Positions 8,644 to 16,579 of a stretch of 64,000 nt of DNA are shown here, piece by piece. The stretch's first letter is position 1; each line of letters starts with the position of its first letter. Made by a program: the position numbers and the translations under genes. The stretch comes from Fimbriimonadaceae bacterium (lineage in GTDB: Bacteria > Armatimonadota > Fimbriimonadia > Fimbriimonadales > Fimbriimonadaceae): NCBI GenBank assembly GCA_026129685.1, contig JAHCHO010000004.1, forward strand, positions 1-64,000, given 5' to 3'. Under the pieces are notes generated by a model. The model saw only the letters and a list, made by a program, of their open reading frames with translations. It ran no database searches and had not been told where the DNA came from.

Positions 8644-9126
8644 TCACGGTATGTCGAAGAACCGTCGCGTGCTGGGCTTCCCGTCCAGCCTCAGGGTCCA
8701 CTCCACGATGTACCCGCCCGCGCCGTCGCTCGCCTCCACCCGGATCACGATGCCTCCGTTCTTCGGGAGCGCCTTCGCGACAAACCTCTTCCGTTTCAGA
8801 CCGCTCGAGTTCATGTTATAGCAGTCGGACCACATGGACTTCGGCACCGAGTAGGCGGCGCCGCGATGCAGAACGGTAAAGCCCCGGAGCTCCTTCCATG
8901 GGACTTCGCCGTCGCATCCGTAGGGAGCCCGACCGTCAATGTGCGTCACGTCGCCATCGGCGTTTCGCTTGATGCGGTGGGCCTTCGCGTCGAACGGACC
9001 TTGCACGATGAGAACCGAGACCTCGCCCGCCGTGACGACGGCGGAATCCAGTCGCGCGAGCACAGGGCCGCTGCCCGGCCCGGAGGCGCCGATCAAGGCC
9101 AACGAAAGGACGATCGTGGTGAGCAT
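8644..9126 (-). CDS. Secreted small protein, candidate immunity for RHS tip 2
   Basis: A protein of about 160 residues with an N-terminal signal peptide (MLTTIVLSLALIGASGPG). The start at 9126 is chosen over the in-frame ATG at 9156 because GGAG lies seven bases before it and the signal peptide then begins at once. The mature protein has two Cys pairs positioned around YGCDGEVPW and SDCYNMNSS and a beta-rich feel (GFTVLHRGAAYSVP, IVIRVEASDGAGGYIVEWTL). No family is recognised. It follows tip 2 by 34 bases. A periplasmic location fits a partner toxin with a cell-wall-type signature (see tip 2), which makes an immunity role plausible. Confidence 0.65.
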   Translation of the reverse strand: MLTTIVLSLALIGASGPGSGPVLARLDSAVVTAGEVSVLIVQGPFDAKAHRIKRNADGDVTHIDGRAPYGCDGEVPWKELRGFTVLHRGAAYSVPKSMWSDCYNMNSSGLKRKRFVAKALPKNGGIVIRVEASDGAGGYIVEWTLRLDGKPSTRRFFDIP

Positions 9127-9160
9127 GGGTGTCTCCTGGTTTCTTGCGTGGCGCATGGGC

Positions 9161-10168
9161 TTAATAGTAAGTGACGTTGAGCTTGAACGAGTTCAGACTG
9201 CTGAAATCGCGCAAGTTCTGCAGGCAGCTCCGCAATCTCCGGGCCTCCGTGACCGGGAAGAACACGATACAGCCCCAGGACCCGCTCCATCTATCGCTGC
9301 CGACGGGTCCATCCGGGTGAAGTCGGAATAGGTCTCGCTTCTGAGTCCCAATCCAGACCTCTTCCGGCGAGATGGCGAACTTGTAACCCTCGTCACCAAG
9401 GACCATCCCGGGCAAGCTGGCTCCCTCGCACTTCGTGCTCACCCCCCATCTGTCTGAGACCGCGTCACTCGGAGGGATGGGACCGTTCTCTTCTCGCCAC
9501 CCTCCCCAATAGTTGAGAGTGTTGCTGGACGTCGTGGCGATCCACGAATAGGTCGCTTGTCTCCTAGACTCCTCCGGGCAATACTTGCTTGGTTTATAGC
9601 GCAGGATCCAAGTCACTCGAAGGACGAACGACCCTAGGCTACGCGTCTTGACGGGCCTCTCTGGCAAGTGCATCGAGAAGCGTCCTTCCGCTTCGGACTC
9701 GATGCTCAAGGGCATGCAGCACTCGCCGAATGCAATGGGAGGCATGCAGACATTGTCCCGCTCATGCCCGCAGGAGTTAAGAAACAGCCCGGTCGGGTCG
9801 GTGTACCGAATCGGGTTGCCACTAACGTAGCCAAGGGGAGGCGCCACCGGCCACAACGGGTCCACGCTCGTCCAGCTCGCCTGCCTGCTCCCGTAGTGCC
9901 TCGCCCGGTTGTACTGCTCCGAGTACGCCAGCCCCGTCGTTCGGCTGCCGGTGTCCCCGGTCCAGAGGAACCTGGGATCGGGGGAGGAGCCCGTCTTGGC
10001 CAAAAGCCCGCCGTAGGGTTTGTAGCGGTACGTGTTCAGCACGTTCTGGCTCTGGTCCACCGTGGCGGTCACCGAACTCAAGGCGTCCGTCAGGTAGTCC
10101 GTCCGAACCCCGTCGGTCGTCTCGCCGATCGTCCTTCCGTTCACGGTGTGGTAGTTCGTCACCGGCAT
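9161..10168 (-). CDS. RHS tip 2 with L,D-transpeptidase-like signature
   Basis: A 335-residue protein. Residues 1-105 are the shared RHS end module, then the border motif RYTDPTGL. The variable part ends with FRLHPDG, then fifteen residues later SGSWGCIVFF. A His followed at about this distance by S-x-G-C-I is the catalytic pattern of YkuD-type L,D-transpeptidases and of Tlde1-like peptidoglycan-targeting toxins. The preceding strands (YKFAISPEEVWIGTQKRDL) fit a beta-rich fold. I infer a cell-wall enzyme toxin; a structure prediction would decide. The ATG at 10168 is in the repeat junction; the frame is open upstream to 10237 but that part is duplicated core sequence read out of frame. Confidence 0.75.
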   Translation of the reverse strand: MPVTNYHTVNGRTIGETTDGVRTDYLTDALSSVTATVDQSQNVLNTYRYKPYGGLLAKTGSSPDPRFLWTGDTGSRTTGLAYSEQYNRARHYGSRQASWTSVDPLWPVAPPLGYVSGNPIRYTDPTGLFLNSCGHERDNVCMPPIAFGECCMPLSIESEAEGRFSMHLPERPVKTRSLGSFVLRVTWILRYKPSKYCPEESRRQATYSWIATTSSNTLNYWGGWREENGPIPPSDAVSDRWGVSTKCEGASLPGMVLGDEGYKFAISPEEVWIGTQKRDLFRLHPDGPVGSDRWSGSWGCIVFFPVTEARRLRSCLQNLRDFSSLNSFKLNVTYY

Positions 10169-10240
10169 GTCGTCAGCTCCGTCCCTGCAGGTAGTCGCCG
10201 CCGTCCCAAAGATCAGATGGCCCCAGACCAGGGTCATTAC
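9849..10240 (-). repeat. RHS tip-module direct repeat, copy 2
   Basis: About 390 bases: the tip module plus ~70 bases of core end (the segment encoding WDGGDYLQGRS). It invades the 3' end of the lipoprotein gene at 10173-10781, which ends in repeat-encoded residues. Confidence 0.8.
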
Positions 10241-10781
10241 GGAAATGCGTCACGTTACCGGAGAGCCCCCGGCTTCGCGACTTTTGCCCCGAAGGGTTGC
10301 TCCGACGCTCGATTGCGCTCTTACGCGCTCGACCGCTACCACTCAGCCGGTCGCCCGGTCCAGGCCCACCCGTTCGGTCAGGCGAGCGCTCGAACTCGTT
10401 CCGGTTACCGACGAAATAGCGGATACTTCGTGGTCCCGGGCTGAACTCCGCCCCAATGGACCACACTTCAACCATGGCCGGGTCGGCGTCCAAGACATCG
10501 TAGACCATCTCTCGCCCCGACGTGGTCTCGAACCGGTCGTGAACACCCTCGAAAAACGGTTCGAGAGATCGAACATGCACAGTACCGGAAGCTGGAACGG
10601 CAACCCTCTCGGTTCCAGTGGCGAAGTCCAGAAGCTGCCCGGACGGCGACTCGACAATGAGAATGGTTCCCCTGAATGCGGGATCGAGAACGAACACTAA
10701 GTCGCGCGGCGAACGCGCACAACCGCCGACTAGCAACAATGCAACGAAAGCGAGCGGTGCTAGGCGCAACACGCTCGGCAC
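10173..10781 (-). CDS. Lipoprotein, candidate immunity for RHS tip 1 (repeat-fused tail)
   Basis: A 202-residue protein. The signal sequence PLAFVALLLVGG is followed by Cys, a lipobox (VGGC). The gene starts 22 bases inside the end of tip 1, so the two are translationally coupled. The first ~130 residues look like a compact beta-rich domain (ILIVESPSGQLLDFATGTER, MVEVWSIGAEF). The last ~15 residues read DLWDGGDYLQGRS, exactly the RHS core end: the gene runs into the next repeat copy and uses its TGA as stop. The original C-terminus was therefore replaced or extended by recombination. The Arg/Ser-rich stretch before it may be low-complexity read-through. Immunity function is inferred from position. 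Confidence 0.65.
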   Translation of the reverse strand: MPSVLRLAPLAFVALLLVGGCARSPRDLVFVLDPAFRGTILIVESPSGQLLDFATGTERVAVPASGTVHVRSLEPFFEGVHDRFETTSGREMVYDVLDADPAMVEVWSIGAEFSPGPRSIRYFVGNRNEFERSPDRTGGPGPGDRLSGSGRARKSAIERRSNPSGQKSRSRGLSGNVTHFRNDPGLGPSDLWDGGDYLQGRS

Positions 10782-11839
10782 CTCTCCGCCCGGAATTGCG
10801 TCATACCCATCGTGTCTGTCATGACCTGTAACCCAAGAACCAAATCGTCGACCATGGCTGCATGCTTGGCAACCCAGTGGCTTGCGCCCTCTGTCCTAGC
10901 ATACACTTCGAACCATGGGTAACGGGTGTGACGGACATTTGCGATCACGGACAGTTCCCCGCTACAGAAGTTCATGATGAGCCAGATTCGGACGTCCGCG
11001 CGCAGGTGCGGCGAAAACAACACAAGAGGATCCCGGGTCATAAATGCGAATTCTACCAAACTAATGCCTGAGCGTTGATCGCGCCCAAGATTGGTCACGC
11101 GGAAGTACGGTATGTTCACGGCCGGAATCGGGTTCAAATATCGAAAGCAAGGGCCGAACACTGGATCTGAGACCATTCCCTGGGTTCGGTCGGCTCGGGC
11201 TCTCAGCGAGACGTTGGAGATGTCAAGATTGCCGATACTGCAGTTGCTCGCAACGATGTTACTGTGCGTCCTCGATGTCTTTCCGTATGGTTCATCAAGC
11301 AGAAAGTCCCTTCTGTCGCCCCGGTAATACGACAGACCGCTGAAATTGGGAGGCGCGTGAACCCATCCTCCAGAAGTCTTGCCTGTGCAGTCTGTCACAT
11401 ATCGCGCTCTATAGTCCTGCGCTTTGTGTATGAAGGCATTTACGGTAACCGACACCAGTCCGCTCGGGTCCAGAACCTGTGAGGGTGCACAATTAGCATA
11501 CTGGTATGCCAACACTGGCCCGTTGCCTGGGTCCACGCTCGTCCAGTTCGCCTGCATACTTCCGTAGTGCCTGGCCCGGTTGTACTGCTCGGAGTACGCC
11601 AGTCCCGTCGTCCGGCTGCCGGTGTCCCCGGTCCAGAGGAACCTGGGATCGGGGGAGGAGCCCGTCTTGGCCAAGAGCCCGCCGTAGGGTTTGTAGCGGT
11701 ACGTGTTCAGTACGTTCTGGCTCTGGTCCACCGTGGCGGTCACCGAACCCAGCGCGTCCGTCAGGTAGTCCGTCCGAACCCCGTCGGTCGTCTCGCCGAT
11801 CGTCCTTCCGTTCACGGTGTGGTAGTTCGTCACCGGCAT
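10760..11839 (-). CDS. RHS tip 1 (tip adjacent to the RHS core)
   Basis: A 359-residue protein. Residues 1-105 are the shared RHS end module, then the border motif VLDPSGLVS and ~225 unique residues. It starts with ATG four bases after the stop of the RHS core, in the +1 frame, with a GGGACGGAG purine stretch upstream that could serve as Shine-Dalgarno. Either the tip is a separate polypeptide made by stop-start coupling, or core and tip are joined by a frameshift. The variable domain (NAFIHKAQDYRARYVTDC ... ARTEGASHWVAKHAAMVDD) has no motif that I recognise. Its last codons overlap the lipoprotein at 10173-10781. Confidence 0.75.
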   Translation of the reverse strand: MPVTNYHTVNGRTIGETTDGVRTDYLTDALGSVTATVDQSQNVLNTYRYKPYGGLLAKTGSSPDPRFLWTGDTGSRTTGLAYSEQYNRARHYGSMQANWTSVDPGNGPVLAYQYANCAPSQVLDPSGLVSVTVNAFIHKAQDYRARYVTDCTGKTSGGWVHAPPNFSGLSYYRGDRRDFLLDEPYGKTSRTHSNIVASNCSIGNLDISNVSLRARADRTQGMVSDPVFGPCFRYLNPIPAVNIPYFRVTNLGRDQRSGISLVEFAFMTRDPLVLFSPHLRADVRIWLIMNFCSGELSVIANVRHTRYPWFEVYARTEGASHWVAKHAAMVDDLVLGLQVMTDTMGMTQFRAERCRACCA

Positions 11840-11910
11840 GTCGTCAGCTCCGTCCCTGCAGGTAGTCGCCGCCGTCCCAGATCAGCGTCGTCCTCGTCGA
11901 ACCGATCTCC
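11529..11910 (-). repeat. RHS tip-module repeat, parental copy at the core end
   Basis: The copy in its natural context, spanning the end of the YD core, the TGA/ATG junction and the ~105-codon end module of tip 1. The orphan copies downstream are partial duplicates of this stretch. Confidence 0.8.
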
Positions 11911-14465
11911 GAGCGCTTCTGGCCGTCCGCGTCGTACGCGTAGGTCGTGCGGGTCGCGCCCTCGCGGTGCAGAGTCAGTCGGTTCTCCTTGTCGTACGTC
12001 ATGGTCACCGGCGAGACCCCTTCGTTCGCGATCTCGACGAGGTTGCCGTCCGTGTCGTACGTATAGGTGGTGATCGCCGCCGGGGCCTCCTCCTCGTACG
12101 AGGAAGTCGTCAGACGGTTCGAGGCGTCGTAGTGGAAGAACTCGTCCGCCCCTCGCTCGGTCGAGAACGTTCGGTTGTCGTTGAGGTCGTACTCGTAGTC
12201 GTACTCGTGCGCGTTGGCGCCGGTTGTATCGTCTCCCGTCAGGCGATCTTTCGCGTCGTAGGAGTACGTCGTGCGGGCGGCGTTCGAGTCCTCGATGCCG
12301 GTCCGGTTGCCGTTCGCGTCGTAGGAGAAGGTCAGCCGTTGCCGGACGGTCCCTCCCGAGGTCTCTTCGATTAGCGAGACCGTCTGGCCGACCGCGTCGT
12401 AGGTCGCGCGGCGCTTCATCCCCGAGGGGAGGATCATCGTCGTCGGTCTCCCCAGCGCGTCGTACTGGTAGGTCGCGACCCCTCCCGCCGTGTCCACGTA
12501 CATCGTGGTCCGCCGGTCCGCGTCGTAGAGGAAGGTGCGAACGCCCCCGTCCGGGTCGGTGAGCCGGGTCCGCCGGCCCGCCGCGTCGTACACGTACGCC
12601 TGAACGAGCGAGCCCGGATCGGTCTTGCCGATCTCGCGGTTCAGCGCGTCGAAGGCGTAGGTCGTGGATCCGGTCGAGTCCTGCATCGTCGTTCGGTTGC
12701 CGAGAGAGTCGTAGGCATACGTGGCCCGCGATCCGTCGGCGTATTCCCTCAAGGTCGGACGCCCGAGCGCGTCGTAGGAGTACGTCGTTCTGTCGCCGCT
12801 CGGAAGCGCGCGCTTCGTCCTTCGACCCACGGCGTCGTACGCGTACGTCGTGGCGCGCCCCATCTGGTCCCGGATGGACTCCAGTTCGCCCCGGGCCGTG
12901 TGGGACATCGTGATCCGCCCATCGCGCGCGTCCACGATCACGGTGTTGCGTCCGTCGGCGTCGTACAGGTACTGCGTCCAGCCTCCGAGCGCGTCGATCG
13001 AGGTGACGACCCGATTCAGCGCGTCGTACACGCTTGTCGCGACGTATCCGCGCGGGTTCATCGCCGTAACATGGTTTCCGACCGCGTCGTAGGCGAAAGT
13101 GGACCGTCGCCCGAGTTGGTCCACCGAGACGATCGTGCGCCCGAGGGCGTCGTAGACGGCCGTGGACACGTTCCCGAGCGCGTTGGTCGTCGTGGTCTGC
13201 CGCCCCAGCGCGTCGTACTGGAACGTCGTCCGGTGACCCAATGGGCTGACCATCGCGCTCGTGCGCCCACCCGCGTCGTAGACCGTCGTGCTCCGGTTCC
13301 CGAGTTGATCCGCGTGCGCGATCGTGCGACCGGCCTTGTCGAAGACGGTCGTCGAGATCCCTCCCAGCGCGTCGATGACCTTGTAAACCCGTCCCGGACC
13401 GTCGTAGAGGTACGAGGTCCACTGGTTCTTGGCGTCGATCGTCTCTCGCAACCAGCCTGCGAAGTCGCGGTTGTAGGTCGTGACGTTCCCCAGCGCGTCC
13501 ATGTCGGCCAGGGAGTAGTTCATGTGATGGAAGTAGTTGGTGGTCGCGACGTTCCCGAGCGCGTCCTTGACCGTTCTGCGGTTGCCCGCTCCGTCGTACG
13601 TGTAGCTCGTGCGATTGCCGAGCGGGTCGACCTGGGCCGTCACCTGTCCTACGGCGTCGTAAACGGTCGTCGAGCGACGCCCCAGAGGCGTTACCTCGGC
13701 GATGCGACGCCCCACCGCGTCGTAGACGAAGGTCGAGCGATTGCCGAGCGGGTCGACCCGAGCGATCAGGTCGCGCGCGTCGTAGACGTTGGTGCTGACC
13801 CTTCCCAGGGCGTCCATCGTGCTCACCACACGGCCCGCCGAATCGTACGCGTAGCTCGTACGGCCGCCCAACGGATCCACGTCGGCGACGTGCCTCCGGG
13901 CGTCGTCGTACACCTTCGTGTAAACGTAGCCAAGTGCGTCCGTCTCCGACTGCAAGAAGCCCATCGAGTCGTAGACGTAGGTGGTCACGTTGCCCAGAGG
14001 GTCTTTGACGCTCGTTCTCTTGCCGAATCGATCGTGCGTGTAGGTGGTTCTCTCGTTGAGAGGGTTCACCTCGGCCTGCAACAGGCAGGAATCGTAGACG
14101 TAGGTGGTGGTCGCGTTGTCCGGATCGGTCTCGGATACGAGATGGTCGGCGGCGTCGTAACCGTACGTCCAGACGCGCGTTCCCACCGCGATCGCCTTGC
14201 TCACGCGCCGATTCAGCGAGTCGTAGACGAAGGTCTGGACGCCGCTGTTGGACTGAAGGACGGAAACGATGTTCCCGAACGCGTCGTACGCGTAGGTCGT
14301 TCGCAGTCCTCGCCCGTCCACGGAAGCCGTCGTCTGACCGTCCGCATCGTGCACCCAGGTGTTCACTTGGCCGAGCGCGTCGGTGGCACGCACTCGGTTG
14401 CGGTTCGAGTCGTAGCCGTAGGTCGCGACGTTGCCGAGCGCGTCGATCACGGTGGTCAGGTTTCC
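11844..14465 (-). CDS. RHS/YD-repeat core
   Basis: About 870 residues of YD repeats with period about 20-21, each built on Y-D-A-x-G-R or Y-D-x-L-G-N. In RHS and teneurin proteins such repeats form a hollow beta-shell that encloses the C-terminal toxin. The frame is open back to 14642, but RHS-like sequence begins at about 14465, where it continues the N-terminal part (14456-15601) after a one-base shift: the N-part ends YDASET-stop while this frame reads GNLTTVIDALGN. The core ends RTTLIWDGGDYLQGRS-stop, four bases before the ATG of tip 1. The protein may be inactive unless the upstream frameshift is a sequencing error or is bypassed. The core repeats are otherwise uninterrupted. Confidence 0.85.
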   Translation of the reverse strand, partial: GNLTTVIDALGNVATYGYDSNRNRVRATDALGQVNTWVHDADGQTTASVDGRGLRTTYAYDAFGNIVSVLQSNSGVQTFVYDSLNRRVSKAIAVGTRVWTYGYDAADHLVSETDPDNATTTYVYDSCLLQAEVNPLNERTTYTHDRFGKRTSVKDPLGNVTTYVYDSMGFLQSETDALGYVYTKVYDDARRHVADVDPLGGRTSYAYDSAGRVVSTMDALGRVSTNVYDARDLIARVDPLGNRSTFVYDAVGRRIAEVTPLGRRSTTVYDAVGQVTAQVDPLGNRTSYTYDGAGNRRTVKDALGNVATTNYFHHMNYSLADMDALGNVTTYNRDFAGWLRETIDAKNQWTSYLYDGPGRVYKVIDALGGISTTVFDKAGRTIAHADQLGNRSTTVYDAGGRTSAMVSPLGHRTTFQYDALGRQTTTTNALGNVSTAVYDALGRTIVSVDQLGRRSTFAYDAVGNHVTAMNPRGYVATSVYDALNRVVTSIDALGGWTQYLYDADGRNTVIVDARDGRITMSHTARGELESIRDQMGRATTYAYDAVGRRTKRALPSGDRTTYSYDALGRPTLREYADGSRATYAYDSLGNRTTMQDSTGSTTYAFDALNREIGKTDPGSLVQAYVYDAAGRRTRLTDPDGGVRTFLYDADRRTTMYVDTAGGVATYQYDALGRPTTMILPSGMKRRATYDAVGQTVSLIEETSGGTVRQRLTFSYDANGNRTGIEDSNAARTTYSYDAKDRLTGDDTTGANAHEYDYEYDLNDNRTFSTERGADEFFHYDASNRLTTSSYEEEAPAAITTYTYDTDGNLVEIANEGVSPVTMTYDKENRLTLHREGATRTTYAYDADGQKRSEIGSTRTTLIWDGGDYLQGRS

Positions 14466-15601
14466 GAGGCGTCGTACTGGTTCGTCGTGAGGTTGCCAAG
14501 TGGGTCCTCGGACACCAGCACGCGACCCAGCGAGTCTCGGGTCACGCTCGACATCGTGCCCTGAGCGGTCGTCTGCCTGCTGGTGAATCCGCTCGAGTAC
14601 GAGTACTCCGCGTAGGTGCCGTCCGGCCGGAGGACCTTCCAAAGGCTGCCCGACGACATCAGGTAAGAGGTGACGACCCCGTTCGGCGCAACAACTCTCG
14701 AGTACTGCTCCAGACTGTCGTACTGGTACGTCCAGATCGCCGAACCCGCAGCCATCGAGGCGACCCGCCTGCTCGCGTTATAGAGGTACGTGGTGCGATA
14801 CCCGCGCGGGTCTTCGATGGTGTGAAGCATCGTGTGAGACCCCGTACCGGCCAAGGAATAGCCGTACTTGGTGACGCAACCGATCGGCGTCGTCAGGGTC
14901 GTGAGCTGTCGTCCTGAATCGTACTGGAAGGTCCATCGCCGACCTCCCCAGTCCTCAACGTAGCTCAGGAGGCTGCACGGCGAGCCGCCGTCGGCGTAGC
15001 CGAACGTCACGGCGCGACCGCCGGCCACCTCGATCGTCTTGAGCAGACCCGCCTCGACGCCCGACCCGTAGACGTACGTGTGACCGATCCCGGCCGCGTT
15101 TCTGACGCCGACCAGTTCGTGGCGCGACCCGCTGCCGAGCTGCCGCTCGTAGTGCATTCGGTCGCCAGAGACCAGATACTCGGTGAAACGCGACCCGTCG
15201 TAGCTGAGCGTGCTCGTGGCCCCCTGGTCCGCCGCCGCGCTGTAGGTCGTGACGCCGCCGGACGCGCCAACCTTGTTGTAGGCGATCTGGCGGAAGTTCC
15301 CCCGAACGATCGAGACCAGGCCCGACGACGTGCTCGACAGCACGTACGACTTCGTGCTCATCGTCCTTCGTCTCCCGAACTCGTCGTCGGCGTCGCTGTC
15401 CGACGCGTAGTAGAAGTTGATCTCCAGATCGAGCCCTTTGGCTTTCAGAGATATGTCGGGATCCACCAAGAGGTGGCCCGTCACCGGATCGGGCGTCGCG
15501 TGAAAGGGGTCCGTCCGGTCGATCCCGAAAGGGCTCTCGAATCGACGCGGCAGGGCGTCGAGATCGTACTCGTATCGCGTTTGGGGAATGCTGGGTCTCA
15601 T
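14456..15601 (-). CDS. RHS protein N-terminal part (frameshifted from core)
   Basis: A 381-residue N-terminal portion of the RHS protein. It opens with a Pro/Asp-rich segment without a signal peptide, then GHLLVDPDISLKAKGLDLEI and beta-rich plug-like sequence, then the first YD repeats (TYLYNASRRVASMA, WTYQYDSLEQYSRVVAPNG). It ends at a TGA caused by a -1 offset relative to the core; restoring one base in the TCGGA stretch would give YDASGNLTTVIDAL. No standard slippery heptamer in the right phase is seen at the break. The start ATG at 15601 has no obvious Shine-Dalgarno. How the protein is exported is not evident; no type VI or type VII gene is in the window. Confidence 0.8.
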   Translation of the reverse strand: MRPSIPQTRYEYDLDALPRRFESPFGIDRTDPFHATPDPVTGHLLVDPDISLKAKGLDLEINFYYASDSDADDEFGRRRTMSTKSYVLSSTSSGLVSIVRGNFRQIAYNKVGASGGVTTYSAAADQGATSTLSYDGSRFTEYLVSGDRMHYERQLGSGSRHELVGVRNAAGIGHTYVYGSGVEAGLLKTIEVAGGRAVTFGYADGGSPCSLLSYVEDWGGRRWTFQYDSGRQLTTLTTPIGCVTKYGYSLAGTGSHTMLHTIEDPRGYRTTYLYNASRRVASMAAGSAIWTYQYDSLEQYSRVVAPNGVVTSYLMSSGSLWKVLRPDGTYAEYSYSSGFTSRQTTAQGTMSSVTRDSLGRVLVSEDPLGNLTTNQYDASET

Positions 15602-15652
15602 TATGGGGTCGCGTTCGTGGTTCGTAGACCGGCGGGAAAGAAACGAACGAGC

Positions 15653-15853
15653 CTAGGCGCCGGGCGCCAGACCTCCGGAACCCACCAGGGGAACCATGGC
15701 GAGGGTGCCGATCTTACAGTAGCACCCACCGCCGCCGCCGTCGCAACCCTGCTCCCCGGGAATCGGTTTCGAGGCGCGGAACGGCAAGGGAGGAGGCTCC
15801 GTGCACAAGACGGGAAGGTCGGGATAGATATCGACGGTGCACATCGTGGCCAT
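15653..15853 (-). CDS. Small Gly/Cys/Pro-rich protein upstream of RHS
   Basis: A 66-residue protein, preceded by AGAGGA at a suitable distance from its ATG, and 15 bases downstream of the NifU-like gene. It contains the run CDGGGGGCYC and a Pro-rich N-terminal half (CTEPPPLPF). No family recognised. Position immediately before the RHS N-terminal part suggests a role with it, for example as an adaptor or tip-type protein, but nothing in the sequence proves this. Confidence 0.6.
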   Translation of the reverse strand: MATMCTVDIYPDLPVLCTEPPPLPFRASKPIPGEQGCDGGGGGCYCKIGTLAMVPLVGSGGLAPGA

Positions 15854-15868
15854 GGTTTGGTTTCCTCT

Positions 15869-16228
15869 CTAACTTTGGTCTTGTCGAAGGGCGTCGCGCA
15901 GGGCCTCGACGACACGGACGGGGCAGTCTTCCTTACCTTCGGGCAGGCCGCCGAGAACCGTCAGGAGATCGCGATCGTCGAGACCCAGCACTTGACCGAT
16001 CGTGCGGCCCCTGACGAGTTCGACGGTCACGCTCGCCGAAGCGACCGAGGCGGGACACCCGTAGGTGGCGTACGTGGCGGCTTCGACCACGCCGTCCACC
16101 ACCGTCAGCCAAATCTGCACGTACGGGCCTTCACCCGGTACGCCGCTCTGACCGTAGTGCGTGGCCCCGGGGAGGGTTCCCACGTTTCGCGGGTTCAACG
16201 TGTGCTCCATCACGCGCGTGTTGAACAT
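15869..16228 (-). CDS. NifU/IscU-like Fe-S scaffold protein (first Cys missing)
   Basis: A protein of about 119 residues resembling the IscU/NifU N-terminal domain: MEHTLNPRNVGTL, then ATYATYGCPASVASASVTVE and CPVRVVEALRDAL. IscU uses three Cys to assemble Fe-S clusters. Here the second (TYGC) and third (EDCPV) Cys are present, but the first, normally in a G-x-P-x-C-G-D type loop, is replaced (QSGVPGEGPYV), and the His before the third Cys is Asp. Classical scaffold activity is therefore doubtful. The ATG at 16228 is preferred to the open frame up to 16297 because the IscU fold starts there. It heads the RHS operon. Confidence 0.75.
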   Translation of the reverse strand: MFNTRVMEHTLNPRNVGTLPGATHYGQSGVPGEGPYVQIWLTVVDGVVEAATYATYGCPASVASASVTVELVRGRTIGQVLGLDDRDLLTVLGGLPEGKEDCPVRVVEALRDALRQDQS

Positions 16229-16296
16229 TCGGTTCGATCCCTGTGCGTCGCTCGAAAGAAACGGGTCGGAAGCCGGTTCCTGTCGCGAGCACACCA

Positions 16297-16325
16297 ATGA
16301 TACGACGGCTTTCGCCGAACGACAA
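16297..16325 (-). promoter_or_regulatory. Putative sigma70-type promoter of the nifU-rhs operon
   Basis: On the minus strand, TTGTCG (16325-16320) and TATCAT (16302-16297) are separated by 17 bases, about 70 bases before the NifU-like start. Found by eye. The rest of the 350-base interval to ArdC is relatively A/T-rich and holds no gene that I can support. Confidence 0.45.
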
Positions 16326-16579
16326 GGACTCTTTGTTAATAAGGATGAAAAAGTCGCGAGTCATCGCCTGAATCACGGTTCGAGATTTGATGAAAACTTG
16401 ACCCTAAAAGATATATGACACGTGGGAAGAGCGATTCCTTCGCGCTTTCTTCGGCAGTTTTCCACCGCTTCCTTCCTTTGCGCCGGCGCGTTGGTTCCTC
16501 GCTTCCTTTCCCCTCCTTTGCGAGGATGGTCTCCCACGGGTCTTCGCCCGTGAGTCCACGCCAAACAAGGAGGCCACGA

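Noticed and set aside
14456-14470. Programmed -1 frameshift in RHS
   Set aside because: No X-XXY-YYZ heptamer in the reading phase and no clear stimulatory hairpin by eye.
11830-14499. Second long minus-strand frame (889 codons) through the RHS core
   Set aside because: It is the same repeats read one base off, an Arg/Asp-rich shadow; the YD motifs are only in the other frame.
12900-14564. Plus-strand frame of 554 codons antisense to the RHS core
   Set aside because: Repetitive Val/Arg-rich shadow kept open by the 60-base periodicity.
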